14,668 nucleotides of DNA from Pseudomonadota bacterium. GTDB lineage: Bacteria; Pseudomonadota; Alphaproteobacteria; Rs-D84. Below the pieces are notes generated by a model. That model was not told the DNA's origin. It saw only the letters and a list, made by a program, of their open reading frames with translations, and did not search any database. Location of the stretch: the NCBI GenBank assembly GCA_030531915.1, contig JAUNMD010000013.1, positions 1 through 14,668 on the forward strand, read 5' to 3'. The position numbers and the translations under genes are program-made. Positions 4,982-11,963 of the stretch are shown here, one piece after another. Each line of letters begins with the position of its first letter. The first letter of the stretch is position 1.

Positions 4982-6085
4982 ATGAAAACAGAAAATTACC
5001 AAAAAGCCATTCAAAATATTTTCCAACGCGTTGGCCAAACTGTCACACAGGACATTTCGACGTTGGACTACATAATGAATGTTGACGCCATGTCTGATAC
5101 AGATAAAACATTTTACGAGGCGTACAAAAAATACGGTAACAGAAATCACACTTGGCAAGATTTCAAGGAAATGTTTCATGGCGATGTTGCCACAATGCAA
5201 AAAACTGTTCAGCATTGGAGGGCATGGGACGAGATAAACAAGCAAGCCGCCCAGACAGAAGCATACGCCGTAAAAGTACAAAAATTGTTACAGAAATACA
5301 ATCTGGATAGCATAAACGATACAAACCTGAAAAAATATAAGCAAGATTATCCAGATTTAGTCGACGCATTTGCAGATTGGTTGACGCACATTCGCCGTAC
5401 GCACCCAAATTACAGTACCTTTGACCCCCAGGTGGCAAAACTGGAAATGGATTTTGCAAAAAAAGTAAAATCAATCGCACCAGATGACAAAACAGGAAAA
5501 ATAAATTTAATCACCGATTATCTGAAACAAATGGACGAACTGGTCGATTTGCGCAATGGCGATTTTGTGGTTGGCGAACGCATAGAGATGTACCGAAAAA
5601 TCATATCAAGCAACAAACAAATCTCAGAAATGTTGTATAATTTTGACAACCTGTCTGGTTCAGAAAAAGTAAATTTAGCGCATATGATTTTAGACGAAAG
5701 TGCCAAAGCAAACGGCCTGCCCCGCGGCACAATTATAGAAGACGATGCGCCAAATGGCCCACACAAACTGACAGATTCCTGGGGTGCGGCGTACGATCGC
5801 AGACGTCGGGCATTCATATTCAAGGGGTCTGGGGCAAATTTCTCGAACGTGAACCGCTTTTTGAAAACACTGGCCCACGAAGATGCACACAGAGTGGATT
5901 TTTACAATCCCGAATATGGAATGATTGGCACACAACTGATGCTGTTTGTAACAGATAATTACGTGAACAATGCCACCATCGCCAATGACCTGTACGAAAA
6001 ATGGGCCACAGAACAGAGTTCGTATTATTTGGACAAAACAACTGGCGCGGCCCTGCAATACGCAATAACGCACCAGAAAATTTAA
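4982..6085 (+). CDS. Unrecognised HExxH (zincin-like) protein
   Basis: A 367-aa soluble protein with no signal peptide or membrane segment and no family I recognise. The N-terminal two thirds are charged and look helical. The C-terminal third carries AHEDAHRVDF with HEDAH at residues 299-303, the HExxH zinc-binding signature of metallopeptidases, and a Glu at 344 in WATEQSSYYLD that could be the third ligand. Function as a peptidase is inference; a chance HExxH is possible, although its position after a hydrophobic helix (FLKTLAHEDAH) is right. The start at MKTENYQK is chosen because the promoter and an AGGTG (4971-4975, 6 nt spacing) directly precede it; an upstream in-frame ATG at 4913 lies before the promoter. 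The gene is visibly A-richer than its neighbours, is alone on its strand, sits beside a tRNA and converges on tag with a 22-nt gap. Confidence 0.7.
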   Translation: MKTENYQKAIQNIFQRVGQTVTQDISTLDYIMNVDAMSDTDKTFYEAYKKYGNRNHTWQDFKEMFHGDVATMQKTVQHWRAWDEINKQAAQTEAYAVKVQKLLQKYNLDSINDTNLKKYKQDYPDLVDAFADWLTHIRRTHPNYSTFDPQVAKLEMDFAKKVKSIAPDDKTGKINLITDYLKQMDELVDLRNGDFVVGERIEMYRKIISSNKQISEMLYNFDNLSGSEKVNLAHMILDESAKANGLPRGTIIEDDAPNGPHKLTDSWGAAYDRRRRAFIFKGSGANFSNVNRFLKTLAHEDAHRVDFYNPEYGMIGTQLMLFVTDNYVNNATIANDLYEKWATEQSSYYLDKTTGAALQYAITHQKI

Positions 6086-6107
6086 CCCCGTCCTAGGTGG
6101 AATGTTT

Positions 6108-6665
6108 TTATTTTACGCACCAGCAATCCGCGCTGTGACCATTGATAATGCCGATGGCCTGCAAATACGCATAAATAATTGTTGTGCCAACGAATCGCAT
6201 ACCCCGCCGGCGCAGGTCGCGCGAAATTGCGTCTGAAATTTCCGAATGGGTGCGGGACACCTCACAAATTACCGCACCGCCCGCCGCGCGCCAGATATAT
6301 GCATCAAACGAACCAAATTCGCGCACTATTTCCAAAAACACGCGCGCGTTTTGTATTGCCGCGCGAATTTTCAGCCGGTTGCGAACAATTCCCGCATCCG
6401 CCATCAATCGGCGGGCATCAGTGTCTGTATATTCGGCAATGCGACGCGCATCAAAGCCATCAAACGCGCGGCGAAAGTTTTCGCGCTTTGCCAAGATACA
6501 TTCCCATGACAAGCCCGCCTGAAACGATTCCAGCACCAGCATTTCAAACAGCCGCGTATCATCATGCACGGCGCGCCCCCATTCGGCGTCGTGATATTTT
6601 ATATATTCTGGATTATTTGGATTCGCCCACGCGCACCGATTTTTACCGTCCGCCCACGTTGCCAT
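6108..6665 (-). CDS. tag: DNA-3-methyladenine glycosylase I
   Basis: A 185-aa base-excision repair enzyme that removes 3-methyladenine from alkylated DNA. It aligns by eye along its whole length with E. coli Tag: CAW...YIKYHDAEWG near the start, LFEMLVLESFQAGLSW (39-54), KRENFRRAF, DAGIVRNRLKI and RRGMRFVGTTIIYAYLQAIGIINGH. The zinc ligands are present as Cys11, His25, His177 and Cys181 with the proper spacing at both ends. Glu46 matches catalytic Glu38 of E. coli, and Trp54 matches Trp46. An AAGGTG lies 5 nt before the ATG. It starts 9 nt after the epimerase stop, so it is the last gene of the surface-glycan operon, an odd partner for a repair gene. Confidence 0.95.
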   Translation of the reverse strand: MATWADGKNRCAWANPNNPEYIKYHDAEWGRAVHDDTRLFEMLVLESFQAGLSWECILAKRENFRRAFDGFDARRIAEYTDTDARRLMADAGIVRNRLKIRAAIQNARVFLEIVREFGSFDAYIWRAAGGAVICEVSRTHSEISDAISRDLRRRGMRFVGTTIIYAYLQAIGIINGHSADCWCVK

Positions 6666-6674
6666 ATTTACACC

Positions 6675-7697
6675 TTATTCCGTTTTGGCGATGGCAATCG
6701 TCCGCCCAACCCCAGATTGAAAATCATAGACGGGCGTCCAACCCGCCTGAATCAATCGGTCGGCACTCAGCACAGAATCCGCGCCCACCACCGCGGTCGC
6801 ATTTGGCGCAATTTGCACTGCAACGCCACCGCACTGCGCCATGCAATCGGCAAATTCCCGCACAGACGCAACGGCATTCGGATTTGCAATGTTATAAATC
6901 GCGCCGTCCGCACCACACAGCATCGCCCGCAAAATCGCCACACCTGCGTCGGCGACATAGCACCACGTGCGCCGCTGTGCGCCATCACTGTTCAGTATAA
7001 TATCATGTCCGGACATTACCGCACGCAAAAATTGTGCATCGGCGCGATTATTTTCGGGCGCAATCCGCGGCCCATAAACATAGTTCGGACGCACAATGCA
7101 AATATGCCGCCCATACTGCGCCGCATACGCCATGCATAGCGTTTCCGCCGTGCGCTTTGATTCAGGATAGCATGCGCGTACGGTCGCGAACTGAATTTCG
7201 CCAACGTCTGTTTCAATAAATGGCGTGGCGGATTTGTTGTGACCATAAACCTCGCCACTGGAAACAAACAGGAATCGCGTATCGTTTGTGCACACCGCAT
7301 CCAGAATCACCATTGTGCCCAATACATTTGCGCGAATTACGTCCACCGGCCGCGCGGTGTATGCCGCGGGGCACGCCGGACTGGCCGCGTGCACAACAAA
7401 ATCAAATGTGCCATCGGGGATGTTTCCACCCGCCAAATCGCATTCAATAAAATGCAGTTTTTCCGTCGCGCCCCCGAATCGATGCGCCAGTTTTTCCGCA
7501 CTGCGCGACACGGCAAAAACATCAACCCCCAACCCGTGCGCCGCATTCATATAGGCCAAAAAATCAACCAGCCATCCACCAATCAACCCCGTTGCGCCCG
7601 TAATCAGGATCCGCCGCCCGTGCAATGCGCCCAACGCATCGCCCACGCCCGCGCGCGCAGTTTCGTATTCATCACGCAACAAATCAGAAATCGTCAT
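6675..7697 (-). CDS. NAD-dependent epimerase/dehydratase (extended SDR, nucleotide-sugar type)
   Basis: A 340-aa extended short-chain dehydrogenase/reductase. The Rossmann motif TGATGLIG is at 33-40, preceded by about 25 extra residues. The catalytic set is present as SSGEVYG (146-152) and YPESK (Tyr177, Lys181), with RPNYVYGP (203-210) after it. Members act on nucleotide-activated sugars (4-epimerases, 4,6-dehydratases, UDP-glucuronate decarboxylases); the exact substrate is not readable. The ATG overlaps the stop of the cytidylyltransferase gene by 4 bp, so the two are translationally coupled. Together with that enzyme and LicD it probably shapes a CDP-linked donor for surface-glycan decoration; this role is inferred from context. 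Confidence 0.88.
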   Translation of the reverse strand: MTISDLLRDEYETARAGVGDALGALHGRRILITGATGLIGGWLVDFLAYMNAAHGLGVDVFAVSRSAEKLAHRFGGATEKLHFIECDLAGGNIPDGTFDFVVHAASPACPAAYTARPVDVIRANVLGTMVILDAVCTNDTRFLFVSSGEVYGHNKSATPFIETDVGEIQFATVRACYPESKRTAETLCMAYAAQYGRHICIVRPNYVYGPRIAPENNRADAQFLRAVMSGHDIILNSDGAQRRTWCYVADAGVAILRAMLCGADGAIYNIANPNAVASVREFADCMAQCGGVAVQIAPNATAVVGADSVLSADRLIQAGWTPVYDFQSGVGRTIAIAKTE

Positions 7698-8392
7698 TTT
7701 GCCACCTGTAACAAAGCACGAAAGATTTCAAAGTCCGCCGCCGTGGTCAGTTTCAAGTTCTGTTCCGCGCCACGCGAAAAGAACACACGCCGCCCCAGCG
7801 CAACCATCAAAGTACAGCACGCAACCGTGTTCGTAATCCCGCGTGCCAGCGCATCATTTTGCGCCGCCCAAATATCGCCCAGATAAAATCCATGTGGTGT
7901 TTGCGTCCGACGCAATGCATCGCGCGAAATCGATGTCATCGCCGATACGCCACCGTCGGTGGTCTGTAAAATCGCCTCGGTACACGGGATTGCGGCAATC
8001 GCATTGCCATTGGCGCGCACACACCGAATACAATCAGAGATAATTCCCGCCGACACCATTGGTCGCACACCATCATGCACCAAAACAATATCATCGTCGG
8101 CATAGCCACCATGCAATTCGTCCAGCCCACATTTTATCGATTCCTGACCCGACGCGCCACCAACGACAATATGACGCAGTTTTGTAATGCCATATTGCCG
8201 ACCATATTCGGCAACCGCATCCACCCATTCGGGCAACGTCACAACACAAATAACATCAATTTCTGGGTGATTTTGAAACGCGCGCATTGTGTACACAATC
8301 ACGGGCAAACCGTCCACGGGGACAAACTGTTTCGGTATCGCGCCACCGACGCGACTGCCACAACCCGCCGCCGTCAGTATAACCAAGTTCAT
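7694..8392 (-). CDS. IspD/TarI-family cytidylyltransferase
   Basis: A 232-aa enzyme expected to condense CTP with a polyol or sugar phosphate to give a CDP-linked product. Family marks are the glycine-rich LTAAGCGSRVGGAIPKQF loop with Arg14 and Lys21, VHDGVRP (105-111), RRTQTPHGF (161-169) and QNLKLTT with Lys214. The IspD-typical TDE after the helix is replaced by TNTVACC, which looks nearer to TarI (ribitol-5-phosphate) relatives. The gene lies between licD-like and epimerase genes with 4-bp overlaps on both sides. I therefore favour a surface-polymer role over isoprenoid synthesis, although true IspD cannot be excluded from sequence alone. Confidence 0.82.
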   Translation of the reverse strand: MNLVILTAAGCGSRVGGAIPKQFVPVDGLPVIVYTMRAFQNHPEIDVICVVTLPEWVDAVAEYGRQYGITKLRHIVVGGASGQESIKCGLDELHGGYADDDIVLVHDGVRPMVSAGIISDCIRCVRANGNAIAAIPCTEAILQTTDGGVSAMTSISRDALRRTQTPHGFYLGDIWAAQNDALARGITNTVACCTLMVALGRRVFFSRGAEQNLKLTTAADFEIFRALLQVAK

Positions 8393-9312
8393 TTTATTTG
8401 CCCATCAATAAACGCGCGAACGATACCCAGTTCGGCGTACGTAAAACTGCCCGAAACATGCTTGGAAAATTCAGGCGACAAAATACTCCAATCGCCATAT
8501 CGCGTGGTCAACCATGCATCAGGATTATTTGGCGCAGAAAACTTTTTCCCACAAAATTCAATTTCACCATATGGCAATATGTATTCATGATTCCACACGC
8601 CATCGTGGAATCGGCCCATAATACGCTCGTTCAGTAATTGCCAATCAATCGCCTCGAACAAATCGCCATTTGACCAGTCGGGCTGCCGACCATGCAAAAT
8701 CAAATCAGACACAATGTCATAGTACGTTGCGTATGTGCCCACGCCCTGTTCCAAATCACGTGCGGCATTCATCGCGGCACGATAATCCATTTTGAACCGT
8801 TCCAGTTCCTTGGGCGTGCAAATATGCTTGTAATAACAATCCCACGGGAATAAATCCAAACAGATTTTTCCCATAAACAAAACCTTGAATATACCGCCGG
8901 CATGCGCCCACACGGTTTGAAAGTGTCCGTGATTGTACCGCGCACTCAGCAATTCAACCGCGCGATTAAAATCCGGCCGCATCAGGCCAAAATCAATATC
9001 ATCGTCCCACGGTACAAATTTGCCATTGCGCGCCGCGCCCAGCAAATTTCCCGCAGACAAGAAATACCCTATGCCATTTTCACGCAAATCTGCGGCAACC
9101 ATTTCCGCCAAATGCAACGCCGCACGCTGTTGCAACGCCAAATGTCCCGTGGCATCGGGCAAATCATCGGCATTGCGCCCCATACCATACAGGCGCGACA
9201 CATGATTATGTAATTCACCCAGTTTTTGAATCAACCAGTTTTGTCTGGCCTCTATATCAACCAAGCGTCGTTGAACAGCATCAAAAATATCGTTTTTTTC
9301 ATCTGGTTGCAT
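8389..9312 (-). CDS. LicD family phosphotransferase
   Basis: A 307-aa protein of the LicD family, which transfers phosphocholine or related phospho-groups from a CDP donor to sugars of cell-surface polymers. The core signature GYFLSAGNLLGAARNGKFVPWDDDIDFGLMRPDF is contiguous; the catalytic-type acidic WDDDID is at 102-107, and a second acidic motif LDLFPWD ends at 158. The first 40 or so residues form a probable coiled coil (IEARQNWLIQKLGELHNHVSRL) absent from minimal LicD proteins, perhaps for oligomerisation. It starts 6 nt after the Cys-rich gene and overlaps the cytidylyltransferase start by 4 bp (ATGA). The ribosome site is weak, consistent with coupling. The transferred group and the acceptor are unknown. 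Confidence 0.9.
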   Translation of the reverse strand: MQPDEKNDIFDAVQRRLVDIEARQNWLIQKLGELHNHVSRLYGMGRNADDLPDATGHLALQQRAALHLAEMVAADLRENGIGYFLSAGNLLGAARNGKFVPWDDDIDFGLMRPDFNRAVELLSARYNHGHFQTVWAHAGGIFKVLFMGKICLDLFPWDCYYKHICTPKELERFKMDYRAAMNAARDLEQGVGTYATYYDIVSDLILHGRQPDWSNGDLFEAIDWQLLNERIMGRFHDGVWNHEYILPYGEIEFCGKKFSAPNNPDAWLTTRYGDWSILSPEFSKHVSGSFTYAELGIVRAFIDGQIK

Positions 9313-9318
9313 TAGTGT

Positions 9319-10233
9319 TTACGACCCGTGATAGCAATCCCATGCAAATTCATATGAGCCCGTTGGATCAGAAAATGCGGTTGATGTCGGGACATAGCAT
9401 GTGGCCAATCCCCATGTTGTACCGGCCTGTGCACCGGCGGTGGTGTCACCCCCCTTGATATCGGTAAAGTCCGACCATGTTTTGCCATTCCAACGTGCAT
9501 TGTCAAACGATGGACATTGCGCGCAGTAATCCGTCCCCGCGATTGGGTGATACCAACCAACATTACATGCCTCGGTCGCGCGGCATGACCCACCAGAAAG
9601 AACCTCTCCTGGGCCGCAGTCACTGCCCGATGTACAGGACATTGAACCTGACCATATTGCAACACAATATTGTGCATACGTGGCACTACTGCTATGCACC
9701 TGTTTGCAGCACGCTTGCGCATCGCTGAGTACATCGTCCTTCCATGCCATACAATCTGAGAATTGGTCACTGTAGTTGCTAAACAATGCATCATTGCAAT
9801 AATCAGAAAAACTGGGTGTTGTTGTGCCACCACCAGGGTTTGTACCAGAACAATACGTTGACCATTTGTCATAATAGTAAATGGCCTGACATATTTGCAG
9901 CGTCATACCCGACGGCAACGTTGACTTTTCACAACCATTATTTTTAACCTTTGTACACGCGCTTTGTGAAAATTTATATGTTTCGCAAGAATCGCTATCC
10001 GGCCCCAACATACCGGCACGGTGACAAGCATAAAAGTTTGTCGTACCATACTCGTACCCCCACGAATCGGTACAACACGCCGTATCTGCCTCGTCATTGT
10101 CATCTTCGGAATATTGATTAAAACAATCAACTATCTGCGTGCATTGGCTGGATGTAAATGCTGCCTCTGCCGTGCCGGTTTTTGCCGCCAATAATGCCGC
10201 CAATAACAGATAGGATTTATTTATATTTGTCAT
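9319..10233 (-). CDS. Secreted cysteine-rich protein with duplicated ACC module
   Basis: A 304-aa protein, unrecognised. The signal peptide (Lys6, hydrophobic 8-17) probably ends AEA|A at residue 24. The mature part holds 23 cysteines. Two regions share one pattern: a Cys start, an acidic linker, then D-x-A-C-C followed 14-16 residues later by a further Cys (CC at 53-54 and 175-176, ending Cys70 and Cys190). This suggests an internal duplication of a disulfide module. The C-terminal third (CGPGEVLSGGSC..., CAQCPS, ...GSYEFAWDCY) is a separate Cys-containing segment. An oxidised, periplasmic or surface protein is expected. It is the first gene of the LicD operon, with a good GGTGGAGG ribosome site about 8-10 nt before the ATG and a promoter flanked by palindromes. 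It could be the protein or surface partner decorated by the downstream enzymes, which is speculation. Confidence 0.8.
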   Translation of the reverse strand: MTNINKSYLLLAALLAAKTGTAEAAFTSSQCTQIVDCFNQYSEDDNDEADTACCTDSWGYEYGTTNFYACHRAGMLGPDSDSCETYKFSQSACTKVKNNGCEKSTLPSGMTLQICQAIYYYDKWSTYCSGTNPGGGTTTPSFSDYCNDALFSNYSDQFSDCMAWKDDVLSDAQACCKQVHSSSATYAQYCVAIWSGSMSCTSGSDCGPGEVLSGGSCRATEACNVGWYHPIAGTDYCAQCPSFDNARWNGKTWSDFTDIKGGDTTAGAQAGTTWGLATCYVPTSTAFSDPTGSYEFAWDCYHGS

Positions 10234-10266
10234 GGGTTATGCCCCCTCCACCTGAGAAAAACACGT

Positions 10267-10298
10267 TGTCCAAATCTAGCCATGGCTAGATTCAGACA
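10267..10298. repeat. Palindrome copy B (downstream of operon promoter)
   Basis: A 32-bp inverted repeat with 15-nt arms TGTCCAAATCTAGCC and GGCTAGATTCAGACA (two mismatched positions) around a 2-nt centre. It differs from copy A mainly in one arm. Relative to the predicted start near 10306 it covers about +9 to +40, so it is also a potential hairpin in the 5' leader. Confidence 0.85.
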
Positions 10299-10312
10299 TT
10301 TTCATGCGTGTA

Positions 10313-10342
10313 ATAGTACACGTTTTCCGCGGCTTGTGTCAA
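10313..10342 (-). promoter_or_regulatory. Promoter of the Cys-rich/LicD operon
   Basis: A perfect TTGACA (10342-10337) and TACTAT (10318-10313) lie on the minus strand with an 18-bp spacer. The predicted start is near 10306, giving a leader of about 70 nt. It is bracketed by the two palindromes, and no other promoter is seen inside the tightly packed operon. Confidence 0.65.
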
Positions 10343-10351
10343 GGTGTTTTG

Positions 10352-10383
10352 TGTCCAAATCTAGCCATCGCTAGATTTGGACA
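10352..10383. repeat. Palindrome copy A (upstream of operon promoter)
   Basis: A perfect 14-bp inverted repeat, TGTCCAAATCTAGC and its complement around a CATC centre. It ends 10 bp upstream of the -35 box. The centre-to-centre distance to copy B is 85 bp. The two copies share the whole left arm and the CTAG-containing core, so they are likely bound by the same dimeric regulator. Confidence 0.88.
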
Positions 10384-10444
10384 GTCATCGCATTTGAAAA
10401 CACAGCAATATGCGTCACTTGTGATGCATTTTTTATTTGGTAAC

Positions 10445-10468
10445 AAAAAAACGCCCAAACGGGCGTTT
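10445..10468 (-). terminator. Terminator after the ppiD-like gene
   Basis: On the minus strand AAACGCCC (10468-10461) pairs with GGGCGTTT (10456-10449) around a GTTT loop, followed by a run of T to 10445. It starts 3 nt after the stop codon. The same hairpin sequence recurs after grpE. Confidence 0.88.
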
Positions 10469-10470
10469 AA

Positions 10471-11895
10471 TTATTTTGCAAAGAATTTATCATAAACCCT
10501 GTGATTGATTTTGACCGGATACGTGCGGATCAGGAACGAATTATAATCGTCTGTGATTTCGCGCGATTGGGTCGATGCCAATTCTTTGCGTAAATCGGTC
10601 ATCTTTTTCGTATCAACGGTTGGTGCAACCGTATCGCCCGTGTGCAATACATAGAACGCGTCCGCGGCACTGACGATTGAATTGTCATTTGCGTTTGCGC
10701 GGAACGCCGCAACCAACACGTCGGTGGGCGCGCCCGATGTGCGCGATACCGTCGCGGACTTGGTTGATAATTTCTTGCCTGCAAATTTGCCGTCTTTGTT
10801 CAAATCGACCAAGATTTCGTTTGCGCGAACATACGCCTGTTTGCGCTGGGCATCACGCTGCCAATCGGCAATCAGGTTCTTTTTTACCGATGCAAACTCG
10901 GCATTGTGCTGTGGGTCAATTTTATCAACACGTACAATTACAAAACCTTGTTTGGTTTCGGTCAGCTCACTTTCCAGCCCCGCGTCCATATCAAAGATTT
11001 TTGCGACCATTTTGTCGGTCAGTATTGCGTCCGCCGGACGACCGTCCGCCGCGAATGATTTCAACGATACGTGTTTGGCATTATGACGCTTGGCCGCGGT
11101 TGCCATGGATTCACCCGCGATAATGTCATCTTCGACCTTTTGCGCGGTGGCCAACGCCGCATCATAACTGTCGGGCTTTGACATATCGGCCGGAATCAAT
11201 ACATACGACACTGTGCGGTGTTCTGGCACAATCTGGGGGTGCGCCGCATAGTATTCTTGCAACTGGGCATCGGTTGGTTGGCCGACTTTGAAATCAGAAA
11301 ACTTTACCGTTGCGTATTCAATCTTTTTCTGGCCATATCTGGCGTTATATGCCGCGGTCAGTGCAAACTGTGGCACATTCATCGGCACAGCGATTGGGCC
11401 CAATACGTAGCCACGCAAAACCTGATTGCGCAGGACGTTTGCAAATGTGGCCTCGCTATATCCAGAATTATTCAGCACCGCATCAAACAGGTATGCGGAA
11501 AAACGACCGTTGCTCTGAAATTCGGGAAATTCGCGAATTTCGCGTGCGATACGACCGTCTGTCACGACAAAGCCCAAATCGTTTGCGCGATTTTCAACCA
11601 TACGCTGTGTCGACAGGTCACCCAAAACGCGGGCGGTAAATTGTGCACCCGTCTGCGCATCGGTATAAACCGCGCGACTCTCGTCACGGGTCATCTGGGC
11701 CAAGGCACGACTGCGTTCGGCATTATATTCTTGCATTGTCACGTCGGCATTGCCAACGCGAACCAGTGTTGTGTCGCCACGGCTGCCACCGAAAACCCAT
11801 TCGGCAACGCCCCAACCGACAAACGAGAAAGCCAATATAGCAATCAGAAATTTTGCCAATGGCTTGTCTGCTGCATTACGTAAATATTCTAGCAT
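10471..11895 (-). CDS. PpiD-like periplasmic foldase, SurA-N domain protein
   Basis: A 474-aa inner-membrane-anchored chaperone/peptidyl-prolyl isomerase relative. One N-terminal membrane segment (about 13-33, FLIAILAFSFVGWGVAEWVF) follows the conserved MLEYLRNAADKP start. A SurA/PpiD-type N-terminal domain spans about 40-170 with the usual FPEFQSNGRFSAYLFDAVL element at 124-142. A parvulin-like region covers about 225-325 and is divergent, so isomerase activity is uncertain; chaperone function for secreted and outer-membrane proteins is the safer expectation. It is shorter than E. coli PpiD (623 aa), as in many alphaproteobacteria. AAGGGG lies about 6 nt before the ATG. It is divergent from tpiA across 68 bp, an arrangement common in alphaproteobacteria. 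Confidence 0.85.
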   Translation of the reverse strand: MLEYLRNAADKPLAKFLIAILAFSFVGWGVAEWVFGGSRGDTTLVRVGNADVTMQEYNAERSRALAQMTRDESRAVYTDAQTGAQFTARVLGDLSTQRMVENRANDLGFVVTDGRIAREIREFPEFQSNGRFSAYLFDAVLNNSGYSEATFANVLRNQVLRGYVLGPIAVPMNVPQFALTAAYNARYGQKKIEYATVKFSDFKVGQPTDAQLQEYYAAHPQIVPEHRTVSYVLIPADMSKPDSYDAALATAQKVEDDIIAGESMATAAKRHNAKHVSLKSFAADGRPADAILTDKMVAKIFDMDAGLESELTETKQGFVIVRVDKIDPQHNAEFASVKKNLIADWQRDAQRKQAYVRANEILVDLNKDGKFAGKKLSTKSATVSRTSGAPTDVLVAAFRANANDNSIVSAADAFYVLHTGDTVAPTVDTKKMTDLRKELASTQSREITDDYNSFLIRTYPVKINHRVYDKFFAK

Positions 11896-11913
11896 TTATT
11901 CCCCTTTTGCGTT

Positions 11914-11943
11914 ACCATAGCAAAATGACAAGATTAAAATCAA
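11914..11943 (-). promoter_or_regulatory. Promoter of the ppiD-like gene
   Basis: TTGATT (11943-11938) and TATGGT (11919-11914) have an 18-bp spacer, with TGC just before the -10. The predicted leader is only about a dozen nucleotides, enough for the AAGGGG ribosome site. No equally good plus-strand promoter for tpiA is visible in the same 68 bp (TTGCGT at 11907 has only a weak partner). Confidence 0.45.
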
Positions 11944-11963
11944 CGAAAAAAAGGGGAAAAACC

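Noticed and set aside
4634..6085. Integrated mobile island at tRNA-Gln
   Set aside because: No integrase, no second copy of the tRNA 3' end found as an attachment site, and only one orphan gene; acquisition remains possible but unsupported.
6179..7139. Long plus-strand open frames opposite tag and the epimerase
   Set aside because: Arg/His/Pro-rich composition without motifs or ribosome sites; both complementary-strand frames encode clear families.
10267..10383. Twin palindromes as a CRISPR array or IS ends
   Set aside because: Only two copies with one 53-bp spacer, no cas genes, no transposase and no target-site duplication visible.
11853..11963. Upstream in-frame starts of tpiA
   Set aside because: They would add residues before the universal AGNWKMN N-terminus and ignore the AAGGGG site at 11951.
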